Assembly (NCBI RefSeq): GCF_014201095.1
Contig: NZ_JACHDN010000001.1
Coordinates: 2,356,001-2,420,000, forward strand
Source of the DNA: Cellulomonas hominis
GTDB taxonomy: Bacteria; Actinomycetota; Actinomycetes; Actinomycetales; Cellulomonadaceae
Direction of reading: 5' to 3'
Length of the DNA: 64,000 nt
Position numbers and translations under genes: made by a program. Within the stretch, counting starts at the first letter, position 1. Every line of letters begins with the position of its first letter. This document shows, in pieces, positions 42,378 through 50,809 of this stretch. The notes under the pieces are model-generated. The model was not told the DNA's origin. It made no database searches and was given only the letters and a program-made list of their open reading frames with translations.

Positions 42378-43415
42378 ATGAGCTCACCCGGTGCCGTCCC
42401 CGCGGGGCGGGTCGTGCGCGTCGACAGGGGCGCGGTGCTCGTGCTGCCCGCGGGCGACGACGTGCCGGTCCGGGTCGCCGTGCCGCACGGGCTGGTCCCG
42501 CTGCTCGGCTCCGACGACACCCCGGGCGAGGCGGTGCCCCCGGCGGTCGGCGACGGCGTCCTGCTCGGCGCGCACCCGGACGGCACCCCCGCGCTCACCG
42601 CGCTGACCGCCCGCCGCACCGCGGTGGTGCGCGACGGCGCGGACCGCACGTCCCAGACCCAGGTGCTCGCCGCGAACGTGGACGTGGTGCTCGTGGTCGA
42701 GCACCTCGACCCCGACCCGAGCCCCGGGCGGGTGGAGCGGCTGCTCACCCTGGCGTGGCGCTCCGGGGCGACGCCCGTGGTGGTGCTCACCAAGGCCGAC
42801 CTGGTCCCGGACCCCGAGGGCATGGCCGACGAGGTGCGCCGGGTCGCGATCGGTGCTGAGGTGCACCCGGTGAGCGTCACGGCGGGCACGGGGCTGGAGC
42901 CGGTGCGCGCGCTGCTCGGGCCGGACCGCACGCTCGTGGTGGTCGGGCCCTCGGGCGCCGGCAAGTCCACGCTCGTCAACGCGCTCGCCGGCGCGGACGT
43001 CATGGCGACCGGGGAGCGCCGGGCGGACGGCCGCGGGCGGCACACGACCGTGCACCGCGAGCTCGTCCCGCTGGGCGGCGGCGCCTGCCTGATCGACACC
43101 CCCGGCCTGCGCGGCGTCGGCCTGGTCGCGGACGCGGAGTCGCTGGACGCCACCTTCGCGGACGTCGCGGAGCTGGCCGCCGCGTGCCGGTTCGGGGACT
43201 GCCGGCACGACTCCGAGCCGGGCTGCGCGGTGCAGGCGGCGGTCGCGGACGGCACGCTGCCGGCCCGGCGCCTGGACTCCTGGCGCCGGCTGGCGCGCGA
43301 GGCCGCGTGGCAGGAGCGGCGCGCCGACGCCCGTGCCGCCGCCGCGGAGAAGGCGCGCGTCCGGCAGGCGACCGCGGCGTACCACCGCATGCAGCGGACG
43401 CGCCCGCCGCGCTGA
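42378..43415 (+). CDS. rsgA: Ribosome small-subunit-dependent GTPase A
   Basis: 345 residues, a late 30S assembly GTPase. The GTPase motifs are circularly permuted: G4 'VVVLTKADLV' precedes G1 'VVVGPSGAGKSTLVNAL' and G3 'LIDTPGLRGVGL'. An N-terminal OB-like domain and a C-terminal zinc motif 'CRFGDCRHDSEPGCAV' complete the family layout. The ATG is preceded by TAGCGT at 7 nt, a leaderless pattern. Confidence 0.95.
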   Translation: MSSPGAVPAGRVVRVDRGAVLVLPAGDDVPVRVAVPHGLVPLLGSDDTPGEAVPPAVGDGVLLGAHPDGTPALTALTARRTAVVRDGADRTSQTQVLAANVDVVLVVEHLDPDPSPGRVERLLTLAWRSGATPVVVLTKADLVPDPEGMADEVRRVAIGAEVHPVSVTAGTGLEPVRALLGPDRTLVVVGPSGAGKSTLVNALAGADVMATGERRADGRGRHTTVHRELVPLGGGACLIDTPGLRGVGLVADAESLDATFADVAELAAACRFGDCRHDSEPGCAVQAAVADGTLPARRLDSWRRLAREAAWQERRADARAAAAEKARVRQATAAYHRMQRTRPPR

Positions 43416-43433
43416 GCCGGGATGATGGGCGGC

Positions 43434-43805
43434 ATGCCCCCCCGTCGCCGCACCGACCCCGCGGTCGGCCGGGCCGCCGTCGCCGCCTGGCGCGCGGACC
43501 CCGCCGACGCCGCCGCCCGCCGCACCGCCGTCCGGTTCACGCTGGAGGAGCTCGCCGACGTCGCGCCGGGCCACACCGTCGAGGTGCGCGTCCCGCCGGA
43601 CGGCGCGGTGCAGGCCGTCGAGGGCCCGCGGCACACCCGCGGCACCCCGCCGAACGTCGTGGAGACCGACCCGGCGACGTGGCTCGGGCTCGCGACCGGC
43701 GCCCTCGGCTGGGACGAGGCCGTGGCGTCCGGCGCGGTCCAGGCGTCGGGGGAGCGGGCCGACCTGGCCGCGTGGCTGCCGCTGCAGGCGACCCGGCAGC
43801 GCTGA
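43434..43805 (+). CDS. Sterol-carrier-like small protein
   Basis: 123 residues, close to a conserved actinobacterial SCP2-like family: '[18 protein letters not shown]', '[60 protein letters not shown]' and the closing '[25 protein letters not shown]'. SCP2 folds bind lipids; function in bacteria unknown. I prefer ATG 43434, which has GATGAT 7 nt upstream like other leaderless genes here; ATG 43422 and 43425 are in frame alternatives. Confidence 0.8.
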   Translation: MPPRRRTDPAVGRAAVAAWRADPADAAARRTAVRFTLEELADVAPGHTVEVRVPPDGAVQAVEGPRHTRGTPPNVVETDPATWLGLATGALGWDEAVASGAVQASGERADLAAWLPLQATRQR

Positions 43806-43828
43806 CACCGCCCGCGCCGCGCGGCGGG

Positions 43829-44488
43829 TCAGCGCGACAGGATCGCCGTCTCGCCCCGCACCGCGTGCAGGGCCCCGGCCGTCGCGGCGGCGAGCGCGGC
43901 GTCGAACGCGTCGAGCGCGGCCGGCGGCACCAGCAGCGTGAACCGGACCGACGTGCCGTACTCCACGTCGTGCAGCGCGCCGTCGTGGTCCTCGGCCCAG
44001 TCGCGCAGCACCCCGTGCAGCCGGCCCGCGTCGGCGTGCGGGGCGTCGACGGTCACGCGGGTCGCGGCGCTGCGCCGCACGACGCGGGCCAGGTCCAGGG
44101 CCTCGGACGTGGCCGTCGAGTACGCGCGCACCAGGCCGCCGGCCCCCAGCAGCACCCCGCCGAAGTACCGGGTCACGACGACGACGAGGTCCGTGAGGTC
44201 CCGGCGCCGCAGCACCTCCAGCATGGGGACGCCCGCGGTGCCGGACGGCTCGCCGTCGTCGGTGGACCGCTGCTGCTCGGCGTGCGGCCCGACGACCAGG
44301 GCGACGCAGTGGTGCCGGGCGTCCCAGTGCTTCTTGCGGACGGCGGCGACCACGGCGTCCGCCTCCGGCACGTCGGCCACCGGCCGGACCAGCGCGAGGA
44401 ACCGGGACTTCTTCACGACGAGCTCGTGCTCGACGGGGCCGGCGATGGTCGAGGGGTAGCGCGGCGCGACCTCGTCCCCGGCTCCCAC
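43829..44488 (-). CDS. YigZ/IMPACT-family protein
   Basis: 219 residues. Seen: 'VEHELVVKKSRFLALVRPVADVPEADAVVAAVRKKHWDARHHCVALVVG', 'STDDGEPSGTAGVPMLEVLRRRDLTDLVVVVTRYFGGVLLGAGGLVRAYSTATSEAL' and the C-terminal half-domain 'FTLLVPPAALDAFDAAL'. YigZ proteins relate to the eukaryotic GCN2 inhibitor IMPACT; the biochemical role is unclear. The GTG at 44488 fits homologues; the frame is open further upstream to 44551 but that region overlaps the divergent gene's start. Confidence 0.93.
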   Translation of the reverse strand: MGAGDEVAPRYPSTIAGPVEHELVVKKSRFLALVRPVADVPEADAVVAAVRKKHWDARHHCVALVVGPHAEQQRSTDDGEPSGTAGVPMLEVLRRRDLTDLVVVVTRYFGGVLLGAGGLVRAYSTATSEALDLARVVRRSAATRVTVDAPHADAGRLHGVLRDWAEDHDGALHDVEYGTSVRFTLLVPPAALDAFDAALAAATAGALHAVRGETAILSR

Positions 44489-44538
44489 GGGTCCGAGCCT
44501 AGGGCCCGCGCACGACGCGGCCGACCTAGGATCCTCGG

Positions 44539-44910
44539 GTGACCGACGCACCGACCCCCGACGACGCGCCCGACCGCACGCCCGAGGTCCCCGACGAGGC
44601 GACGCTCGCGGAGGTCGCCGAGCCCGCCCGGGTCCGGCGCGCCCCGAAGATCGGCGCGTTCATCACCGCCGGCGCGCTCCTGGGCGCGCTGCTCGGCCTG
44701 GTCCTCGCGCTGGTCGCGGGCCCGGGCAGCGGGCTGGAGGCCGACGGCACCGCGTTCATCAGCATCCTCGAGGGCCAGGGCGGCGCGCGGCTGGTGTGCG
44801 CGGTCGCCGGCGCGGTGCTCGGCGGGTTCGCCGGGGCGGCCCTCGCGGTGGTCGCGGACCGGCGCAGCGTGCGCCGCGCGGAGCGGGACCGGGCCCCCCG
44901 CCGGCGCTGA
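44539..44910 (+). CDS. Small membrane protein upstream of purF
   Basis: 123 residues. The acidic, Pro-rich N-terminus is followed by two hydrophobic segments ('IGAFITAGALLGALLGLVLALVAG' and 'LVCAVAGAVLGGFAGAALAVVA') and a very basic C-terminus. No known domain. The GTG is preceded by TAGGAT at 6 nt, so the mRNA is probably leaderless. It lies 56 nt before purF and may be co-transcribed. Confidence 0.8.
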   Translation: MTDAPTPDDAPDRTPEVPDEATLAEVAEPARVRRAPKIGAFITAGALLGALLGLVLALVAGPGSGLEADGTAFISILEGQGGARLVCAVAGAVLGGFAGAALAVVADRRSVRRAERDRAPRRR

Positions 44911-44966
44911 GCCCGGGCCGCGGACGCGGGGGCGGTGCCTCGCCCGGCGTGTGTCACCATGGACGC

Positions 44967-46517
44967 GTGGCCCCCCGCGGAGACGGACTGCTCAACCACG
45001 ACCTCCTGCCGAACGAGAAGGGACCCCAGGACGCGTGCGGCGTCTTCGGGGTCTGGGCTCCCGGCGAGGAGGTCGCGAAGCTCACCTACTTCGGGCTGTA
45101 CGCGCTGCAGCACCGCGGGCAGGAGTCCGCGGGCATCGCGACGTCCAACGGCGAGCAGCTGCTCGTCTACAAGGACATGGGCCTGGTCTCGCAGGTCTTC
45201 GACGAGACCGCGCTGAACGCCCTGCACGGCCACATCGCCGTCGGGCACGCGCGCTACTCGACCACCGGCGGCAGCACGTGGGAGAACGCGCAGCCCACCC
45301 TCGGCCCGACCGCCGGCGGCACGGTCGCCCTGGCGCACAACGGGAACCTCACGAACACCGCCGAGCTGGTCGACCTCGTGGCCGAGCGCTACGGCAGCCA
45401 GCGGCGCGGCGAGCTCGCGCGCGGGAACACCACGGACACCGCACTGGTCACCGCGCTGTTCGCCGGCGACCCGGACCACACCCTCGAGGCCACCGCGCTC
45501 GAGGTGCTGCCGCGGCTGCGCGGCGCGTTCAGCCTCGTCTGGATGGACGAGCACACCCTGTACGCGGCCCGCGACCCGCAGGGCGTGCGCCCGCTGGTCC
45601 TCGGCCGGCTGGAGCGCGGCTGGGTCGTCGCGTCCGAGACCCCGGCCCTCGACATCGTCGGCGCGTCGTTCGTCCGCGAGATCGAGCCGGGCGAGCTGGT
45701 CGCGATCGACGCGGACGGCCTGCGCACCCAGCGCTTCACCGAGAAGCAGCAGCGCGCCGGGTGCGTCTTCGAGTACGTCTACCTGGCCCGGCCCGACACG
45801 ACGATCGCCGGCCGCTCCGTGCACGCCGCGCGCGTCGAGATGGGCCGGCGGCTCGCGCAGGAGCACCCCGTCGAGGCCGACCTCGTCATCCCGGTCCCCG
45901 AGTCCGGCACCCCGGCCGCCGTCGGCTACGCGCAGGCGTCCGGCATCCCGTTCGGGCAGGGCCTGACGAAGAACGCCTACGTCGGCCGCACGTTCATCCA
46001 GCCGTCGCAGACCCTGCGCCAGCTCGGCATCCGGCTCAAGCTCAACCCGCTGCGCGAGGTGATCCGCGGCAAGCGGCTCGTCGTCGTCGACGACTCGATC
46101 GTGCGCGGCAACACCCAGCGCGCCCTGGTGCGGATGCTGCGGGAGGCCGGGGCCGCCGAGGTGCACGTCCGGATCAGCAGCCCGCCGGTGAAGTGGCCCT
46201 GCTTCTACGGCATCGACTTCGCCTCCCGCGCGGAGCTCATCGCGAACGGCCTCGCGATCGAGGAGATCGGCGCCTCGCTCGGCGCGGACTCCCTCGGCTA
46301 CATCTCGATGGACGCGATGATCGCCGCGACCGAGCAGCCGGCGTCGCAGCTGTGCACCGCCTGCTTCTCCGGGAAGTACCCCATCGAGCTGCCCTCGCAG
46401 GACCGGCTCGGCAAGCACCTGCTGGAGCAGAACGAGCTGCCGCTCGGCGCCCCGGAGGACGGACTCGCCACCCTGGTGCCAGGGACGGGTGGCTCGACAG
46501 CGCTGGAGCACCCGTGA
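44967..46517 (+). CDS. purF: Amidophosphoribosyltransferase
   Basis: 516 residues; the first committed step of purine synthesis (PRPP + glutamine to phosphoribosylamine). The Ntn nucleophile Cys is at residue 24 in 'GPQDACGVFGVWAPGEE', so a short propeptide is removed. Other marks: 'GLYALQHRGQESAGIA', 'GHARYSTTGGSTWENAQP', 'HNGNLTN' and the PRPP motif 'KRLVVVDDSIVRGNTQRALV'. Cys in 'PPVKWPCFYGIDFASR' and 'CTACFSGKYP' may hold the Fe-S cluster of this enzyme class. GTG start chosen to match homologues; an overlapping ATG at 44959 is out of frame. Confidence 0.96.
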   Translation: MAPRGDGLLNHDLLPNEKGPQDACGVFGVWAPGEEVAKLTYFGLYALQHRGQESAGIATSNGEQLLVYKDMGLVSQVFDETALNALHGHIAVGHARYSTTGGSTWENAQPTLGPTAGGTVALAHNGNLTNTAELVDLVAERYGSQRRGELARGNTTDTALVTALFAGDPDHTLEATALEVLPRLRGAFSLVWMDEHTLYAARDPQGVRPLVLGRLERGWVVASETPALDIVGASFVREIEPGELVAIDADGLRTQRFTEKQQRAGCVFEYVYLARPDTTIAGRSVHAARVEMGRRLAQEHPVEADLVIPVPESGTPAAVGYAQASGIPFGQGLTKNAYVGRTFIQPSQTLRQLGIRLKLNPLREVIRGKRLVVVDDSIVRGNTQRALVRMLREAGAAEVHVRISSPPVKWPCFYGIDFASRAELIANGLAIEEIGASLGADSLGYISMDAMIAATEQPASQLCTACFSGKYPIELPSQDRLGKHLLEQNELPLGAPEDGLATLVPGTGGSTALEHP

Positions 46518-47635
46518 CCGAGAGCATCACCTACGCCGCCGCGGGCGTCGACACCGAGGCCGGCGACAAGGCCGTCGAGCTCATGAAGGACGCCGTGCGC
46601 GCGACCCACGGGCCGCAGGTGCTCGGCGGGGTCGGTGGGTTCGCCGGGCTGTTCGACGCCTCCGCGCTGGTGGGCTACCGGCGGCCGCTGCTCGCGACCT
46701 CGACGGACGGCGTCGGCACCAAGGTCGCGATCGCGCAGGCGATGGACGTGCACGACACGATCGGCTTCGACCTGGTCGGCATGGTCGTGGACGACATCGT
46801 CGTCGTGGGCGCCAAGCCCCTGTTCATGACGGACTACATCGCGTGCGGCCGGGTCGTGCCCGAGCGGATCGCCGACGTGGTGCGCGGCATCGCGGCCGCG
46901 TGCTCCGTCGCCGGCACCGCGCTGGTCGGCGGCGAGACCGCGGAGCACCCGGGGCTGCTCGGCCCCGACGAGTACGACGTCGCGGGCGCCGCCACCGGCG
47001 TCGTCGAGGCGGACGGCCTGCTCGGCCCGGAGCGGGTCCGCGTGGGCGACGTCCTGGTCGCGCTCGGGTCCTCCGGCCTGCACTCGAACGGCTACTCGCT
47101 GGTCCGCCGCGTCGTGGAGGTCGCCGGCTGGTCGCTGGACCGCGACGTGCCGGAGCTCGGCCGCACGCTCGGCGCGGAGCTCCTCGAGCCCACCCGGGTG
47201 TACGCGTCCGACTGCCTCGCGCTCGTCGAGCGCGCGGGCGGGGCGGTGCACGCGTTCAGCCACGTCACCGGGGGCGGGCTCGCCGCGAACGTCGCCCGTG
47301 TGCTGCCCGCCGGGCTGGTCGCGGACGTGCCGCGCGGCTCGTGGACGCTGCCGCCGGTGTTCTCGCTGGTGCAGGCCGCGGGCGGCGTCCCGTGGACCGA
47401 CCTGGAGCGCACCCTGAACCTGGGCGTGGGCATGGTCGCGATCGTCGACGCGGCGGGGGCGGACGCCGTGCAGCGGCACGCCGCGGAGCTCGGGCTCACC
47501 GCGTGGCACCTCGGCGAGGTGCGCGCGCTCGACCCGGAGCGGGACACCGACGCGCTCGGGCCGGACCTGGTCGCGGGGACGAAGGGCGTGCAGGGCGGCG
47601 CGGTCCGCCTGAGCGGCACGTACCGCACGGCCTGA
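46514..47635 (+). CDS. purM: Phosphoribosylformylglycinamidine cyclo-ligase
   Basis: 373 residues; makes AIR from FGAM with ATP. Seen: 'YAAAGVDTEAGDKAVELMKDAV', 'LLATSTDGVGTKVAIAQAM', 'FDLVGMVVDDIVVVGAKPLFMTDYIACG', 'GTALVGGETAEHPG', 'GSSGLHSNGYSLVR' and 'HAFSHVTGGGLAANVARVLP'. GTG overlaps the purF stop (GTGA), so purF and purM are coupled. The transcript probably ends at hairpin D. Confidence 0.97.
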   Translation: MTESITYAAAGVDTEAGDKAVELMKDAVRATHGPQVLGGVGGFAGLFDASALVGYRRPLLATSTDGVGTKVAIAQAMDVHDTIGFDLVGMVVDDIVVVGAKPLFMTDYIACGRVVPERIADVVRGIAAACSVAGTALVGGETAEHPGLLGPDEYDVAGAATGVVEADGLLGPERVRVGDVLVALGSSGLHSNGYSLVRRVVEVAGWSLDRDVPELGRTLGAELLEPTRVYASDCLALVERAGGAVHAFSHVTGGGLAANVARVLPAGLVADVPRGSWTLPPVFSLVQAAGGVPWTDLERTLNLGVGMVAIVDAAGADAVQRHAAELGLTAWHLGEVRALDPERDTDALGPDLVAGTKGVQGGAVRLSGTYRTA

Positions 47636-47694
47636 CCCTGCCGCCGAGCCCTCAGGGGGCGGGTTGCGGGCCCGGCCGCGCCCGGCCGCACGCG

Positions 47695-47749
47695 GAGTGG
47701 ACGGTTCGAGCGGGCACGCCGACGGCGTGCCGGTCCGGACCTTCCACTC
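47695..47749. terminator. Dispersed hairpin element D after purM
   Basis: Outer arms GAGTGGACGGTTCGAGC / CTTCCACTC partly pair, inner arms GGCACGCCG / CGGCGTGCC are perfect. It lies between convergent purM and the DUF3073 gene. Closest relative in the window is element A at 8808. Confidence 0.75.
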
Positions 47750-47832
47750 TGCGGCGGGGTCGGCCGTGGTCGGGACGCGACCGGGGTGGCCGGTGCGTGG
47801 CCGTGGGGGCGGACCCGGTGCACGCACGGGTC

Positions 47833-47863
47833 GGCGCCGCACGCGTCAGGCGTGTGCGGCGCC
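47833..47863. terminator. Hairpin downstream of the DUF3073 gene
   Basis: GGCGCCGCAC / GTGCGGCGCC, a perfect 10-bp stem with an 11-nt spacer, 70 nt beyond the DUF3073 stop on the minus strand. Confidence 0.5.
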
Positions 47864-47933
47864 GAGCCGGACGGGTGCCGCGGGGACCGCGGCGGTCGGC
47901 GTCACGCGCGGGGCGTGCCGGCCGACCGGTGAT

Positions 47934-48125
47934 TCAGCGCTCGTCCGCCCAGCGAGGGGGGTACTCGTCACCCTCGTCGTCGGAGTCCTGGCGGCTGTCA
48001 CGGACGAAGTCGTTCCCGCGGCCGGTGAGCTCCTGCTCCAGGGCGCGGTAGTTGGTGTCCGGGCTGAAGTACTTCAGCTCCCGGGCCACCTTCGTCTGCT
48101 TAGCCTTCTGACGGCCGCGCCCCAT
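47934..48125 (-). CDS. DUF3073 protein
   Basis: 63 residues. The full family pattern is present: 'GRGRQKAKQTKVARELKYFSPDTNYRALEQEL' followed by an acidic middle (DSDDEGDEY) and 'PPRWAD'. It is a small conserved actinobacterial protein of unknown function; the basic N-terminus and acidic C-terminus suggest nucleic-acid or ribosome contact (inference). ATG 48125 follows AGAGGGGG. A possible -10 TACCGT lies on the minus strand at 48213-48218. Confidence 0.93.
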   Translation of the reverse strand: MGRGRQKAKQTKVARELKYFSPDTNYRALEQELTGRGNDFVRDSRQDSDDEGDEYPPRWADER

Positions 48126-48355
48126 GGCATCGACCCCCTCTAACGTGGAAGCGGGGCGGCTCCGTGCTCACACGTGCGGCCCCGGGGTGCTGAATCGTCT
48201 GTTCGTGTCGCAACGGTACATGGTCCTGCGGTATTCCGACCACTCGCCGGGGGAGTGAGCCGGGTCGCACCGCGGGCTCCCGCGGACCCGGGCCGGGCCG
48301 TGCGGCGGGGGCCCCGGACCGACGTCCCAGGTCGCCCGCGCGGTGCCGGTGGCGT

Positions 48356-48549
48356 CACCCGCACGGGTGTCGGACGGCCCCCGGCCGGCACCCGTGCGGC
48401 ACCCGGATGTGAGGTTCGCCACGCGGGAGCGGGTGAGGGCCCGCGGGTCCCGGTGCGCCCGCCGTCACCCGCGCCCGGCCCGCCGGGGTGCCCGGCGGGG
48501 TGAACCGGGAGGTCGGCGGCTCGTGGACCCGCGGTCACCCGTCCGGGTG
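48356..48549. promoter_or_regulatory. Pair of CACCCG-NN-CGGGTG palindromes 180 nt apart
   Basis: CACCCGCACGGGTG at 48356-48369 and CACCCGTCCGGGTG at 48536-48549 are 14-nt palindromes with identical half sites. Several looser CACCCG half sites lie between them. Two identical sites at that distance could support looping by a dimeric regulator of bldC or the DUF3073 gene; the binder is unknown. Confidence 0.4.
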
Positions 48550-48652
48550 CGCTCGCAGGGGTGAGCCGGCGACGGAAGAGACCCTCGTTCGGACCACCGT
48601 GTCGACGCGCAGTCATGTCCACTGCGACCTAGAGTGTCCCAATAGTTACCGC

Positions 48653-48690
48653 TTGTCCGGAGATGGGACGTTGGTACTAGTTGTCCGGAG
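48653..48690 (+). promoter_or_regulatory. Direct repeat TTGTCCGGAG in the probable bldC promoter
   Basis: TTGTCCGGAG occurs at 48653-48662 and 48681-48690, 28 nt apart, in the lower-GC section upstream of bldC. The core TGTCCGGAG also occurs at 49140 before the alkylation-repair gene. It resembles the -35 half (TTGTC) of PafBC-type DNA-damage promoters, but the matching -10 is not convincing. Confidence 0.4.
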
Positions 48691-48875
48691 TTCGGTCGTG
48701 ACAGAGTCGTCGCGGTGGGGGCGCAAGGGGGGTAGCAGCGCTATGAGGTCGTCCCAGGCACCCCGGTCGGGCGCGAGCCCGGCCCCGGTACCGCAGACGA
48801 CCGTGCTCGAGACAGTTCGGACGACGGGCGAGACCGCCGGTCGTCACCACCAGGACAGCACCCCGGAGGTCTGAC

Positions 48876-49085
48876 GTGTCCGCCCCCCACACCGAGAACG
48901 AGATCCTGCTCACCCCGTCCGAGGTCGCGACCCTGTTCCGGGTCGACCCCAAGACCGTGACGCGCTGGGCCAAGTCCGGCAAGCTCTCGTCGATCCGCAC
49001 GCTCGGCGGTCACCGCCGGTACCGCGAGACCGAGGTGCGCGAGCTGCTGGGCGGCATCCCCGGCCAGCGCGACAACGAGGCCTGA
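48876..49085 (+). CDS. bldC: BldC-family MerR-like transcriptional regulator
   Basis: 69 residues. Single winged-HTH: 'ILLTPSEVATLFRVDPKTVTRWAKSGKLSSIRTLGGHRRYRETEVRELL', nearly the whole protein. BldC of Streptomyces binds direct repeats as a head-to-tail oligomer and delays development (established). In a non-sporulating genus it must control something else. GTG start with GGAGGT seven bases upstream. The direct repeats in its own upstream region could be autoregulatory sites. Confidence 0.95.
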   Translation: MSAPHTENEILLTPSEVATLFRVDPKTVTRWAKSGKLSSIRTLGGHRRYRETEVRELLGGIPGQRDNEA

Positions 49086-49139
49086 CACCCCGTCGCCGCC
49101 CGCCGTCCCGGACGGCGGGCGCGCACGCCCGCACCGCCG

Positions 49140-49158
49140 TGTCCGGAGACCGCCAGAA
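49140..49158 (+). promoter_or_regulatory. Alkylation-repair motif, copy 1 (TGTCCGGAGACCGCCAGAA)
   Basis: A 19-nt sequence ending exactly 31 nt before the ada-alkA GTG. Seventeen of 19 bases recur at 50761 at the same distance from the ogt start. It is a candidate operator/promoter for an alkylation response. Confidence 0.6.
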
Positions 49159-49188
49159 TGGTGGTCCCTGACGGACGAGGGTGGGGCG

Positions 49189-50748
49189 GTGACGACGACA
49201 CTCCCGCAGGACGACCTGCCCACCTGGATCGACCGCGCCGTGGCGTACCGGGCGGTCAGCGGGCGCGACCCCCGGTACGACGGCCGCCTCTACCTCGGCG
49301 TCACGTCGACCGGCGTGTACTGCCGCCCGTCGTGCCCGGCGCGCACCCCCCGGCAGGAGAACTGCCGCTACTACCGCTCGTCCGCCGCGGCCGTCGCCGC
49401 CGGGTTCCGCGCGTGCCGGCGGTGCCGCCCCGACGCCCTGCCGGGGACGCGCGAGTGGGACGCCCGCGCCGACCTGGCCGCCCAGGCGCTGCGGGCCATC
49501 GCCTCGGGCGTGGTGGACGAGGCCGGGGTCGAGGGGCTCGCGGCGCGGCTGCACGTCAGCGCCCGGCACCTGCAGCGCGTCGTCGTGGCGGAGGTCGGCG
49601 CCGGCCCCGCGCAGATCGCCCGCAGCCGTCGCGCCCAGCTCGCGCGGCACCTGATCGACGAGACGCGGCTCCCGATGGCGGACGTGGCGTTCGCGGCGGG
49701 CTTCGCGAGCGTCCGGCAGTTCAACGACGTCATGCGCGAGACGTTCGGCGCGACCCCGCGCGAGCTGCGCGCCCGCCGGCGCGGCCCGGCCCTCCCCGCG
49801 CCGGACGCCCGGACGCCGGTGGACCGGGCGCGGCTGGCCCTGCACCTGCGGCACCGGGGCCCGCTCGACGCGGCGGCCTGGTTCGCCCACGTCGAGCGGC
49901 GTGCCGTGCCGGGTCTGGAGGTCGCCGAGGACGGACCGGACGGGTACCGGGTGCGGCGGCTGGCGCCGGCACCGCACGGCCCCGCGCTGGTGGACGTGCG
50001 GCTCGCGGCGGACGGGTCGCGGGTGGACGTGGAGCTCGAGCTCGCCTCGGTGGGCGACCTGGCGCCGACGGTGGCGCGCGTGCGCCGCTGGCTGGACCTC
50101 GACGCCGACCCGGCGCTCGTCGGCGCGGTGCTGGCGGAGGACCCGGACCTCGCGCCGCTCGTGGCCGCCCGGCCGGGCCTGCGCGTCCCGGGGACGGTGG
50201 ACGGCTACGAGCTGGCCGTGCGGACGGTGCTCGGGCAGCAGGTGTCGGTCGCCGCGGCCCGGACGCTGACCGCCCGCCTGGTGGCCGCGCACGGGGCCCC
50301 CGGACCGGGCGGCCTGCGCGCGTTCCCGCGGCCGGAGGCCCTGGCCGCGGTGCCCGTGACCGAGCTGCGCGGCCTCGGCCTCACCGGTGCGCGCGCGGCG
50401 ACGGTGCTGGCGGTCGCCGAAGCCGTGGCGGGCGGGCTGCACCTGGACCCCGCCGCCGACCGGGAGCGCGCCCGCGCGGCGCTGCTCGCGCTGCCGGGGA
50501 TCGGCGCGTGGACGACGGAGTACGTGGCGCTCCGGGCCCTCGGCGACCCGGACGCGTTCTGCGAGGGCGACCTGGTCCTGCGCCGCGCGGTCGGCCGCTA
50601 CGCCCCGACGCCGGACCGCGCGGGGTCGCCGAGCGCGCGCGCCGTGCGGGAGCGGTCGCAGCGCTGGCGCCCGTGGCGCGGGTACGCCGCGCAGCACCTG
50701 TGGACGGCCGTCTCCGCGGACGATCCCGCGGCCGCCCCGGCGCCGTGA
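49189..50748 (+). CDS. Ada-AlkA fusion: methyl-transfer regulator and 3-methyladenine glycosylase
   Basis: 519 residues in three parts. Residues about 10-90: Ada zinc domain, 'DGRLYLGVTSTGVYCRPSCPARTPRQENCRYYRS' and 'GFRACRRCRPD', with four Cys (the first is the methylphosphotriester acceptor). Residues 95-190: AraC-type HTH, 'ARLHVSARHLQRVVVAEVGAGPAQIARSRR' and 'VAFAAGFASVRQFNDVMRETFGATPRELR'. Residues 200-510: AlkA, with 'VLGQQVSVAAARTLTARL', the HhH 'LLALPGIGAWTTEYVALRALGDPDAF' and catalytic Asp. It would sense and repair methylation damage. GTG start 31 nt after the shared motif. Confidence 0.95.
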   Translation: MTTTLPQDDLPTWIDRAVAYRAVSGRDPRYDGRLYLGVTSTGVYCRPSCPARTPRQENCRYYRSSAAAVAAGFRACRRCRPDALPGTREWDARADLAAQALRAIASGVVDEAGVEGLAARLHVSARHLQRVVVAEVGAGPAQIARSRRAQLARHLIDETRLPMADVAFAAGFASVRQFNDVMRETFGATPRELRARRRGPALPAPDARTPVDRARLALHLRHRGPLDAAAWFAHVERRAVPGLEVAEDGPDGYRVRRLAPAPHGPALVDVRLAADGSRVDVELELASVGDLAPTVARVRRWLDLDADPALVGAVLAEDPDLAPLVAARPGLRVPGTVDGYELAVRTVLGQQVSVAAARTLTARLVAAHGAPGPGGLRAFPRPEALAAVPVTELRGLGLTGARAATVLAVAEAVAGGLHLDPAADRERARAALLALPGIGAWTTEYVALRALGDPDAFCEGDLVLRRAVGRYAPTPDRAGSPSARAVRERSQRWRPWRGYAAQHLWTAVSADDPAAAPAP

Positions 50749-50760
50749 CGCCCGCCGCGA

Positions 50761-50779
50761 TGTCCGGGAACCGCCAGAA
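50761..50779 (+). promoter_or_regulatory. Alkylation-repair motif, copy 2 (TGTCCGGGAACCGCCAGAA)
   Basis: Differs from copy 1 only by GA for AG in the middle. It ends 31 nt before the ogt ATG, the same spacing as copy 1 to its gene, and lies in the 61-nt gap between the two genes, so ogt has its own promoter. Confidence 0.6.
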
Positions 50780-50809
50780 CCGCACCCCGCTGCGACGGAG
50801 GATGGAGCC

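Larger units (their letters stand above)
48126..48875. other. 750-nt gene-free region between the DUF3073 gene and bldC
   Basis: No convincing ORF. The left 100 nt is the DUF3073 leader. The middle (48240-48560) is very GC-rich and full of CACCC/GGGTG words, including two CACCCG-NN-CGGGTG palindromes. The right part (48600-48700) is clearly less GC-rich and probably carries the bldC promoter. The last 170 nt would be a long bldC leader. No riboswitch or terminator with T-run recognised. Confidence 0.6.

Noticed and set aside
48126..48875. A hidden riboswitch or small gene before bldC
   Set aside because: No known riboswitch core and no ORF with a ribosome site and coding character could be found.
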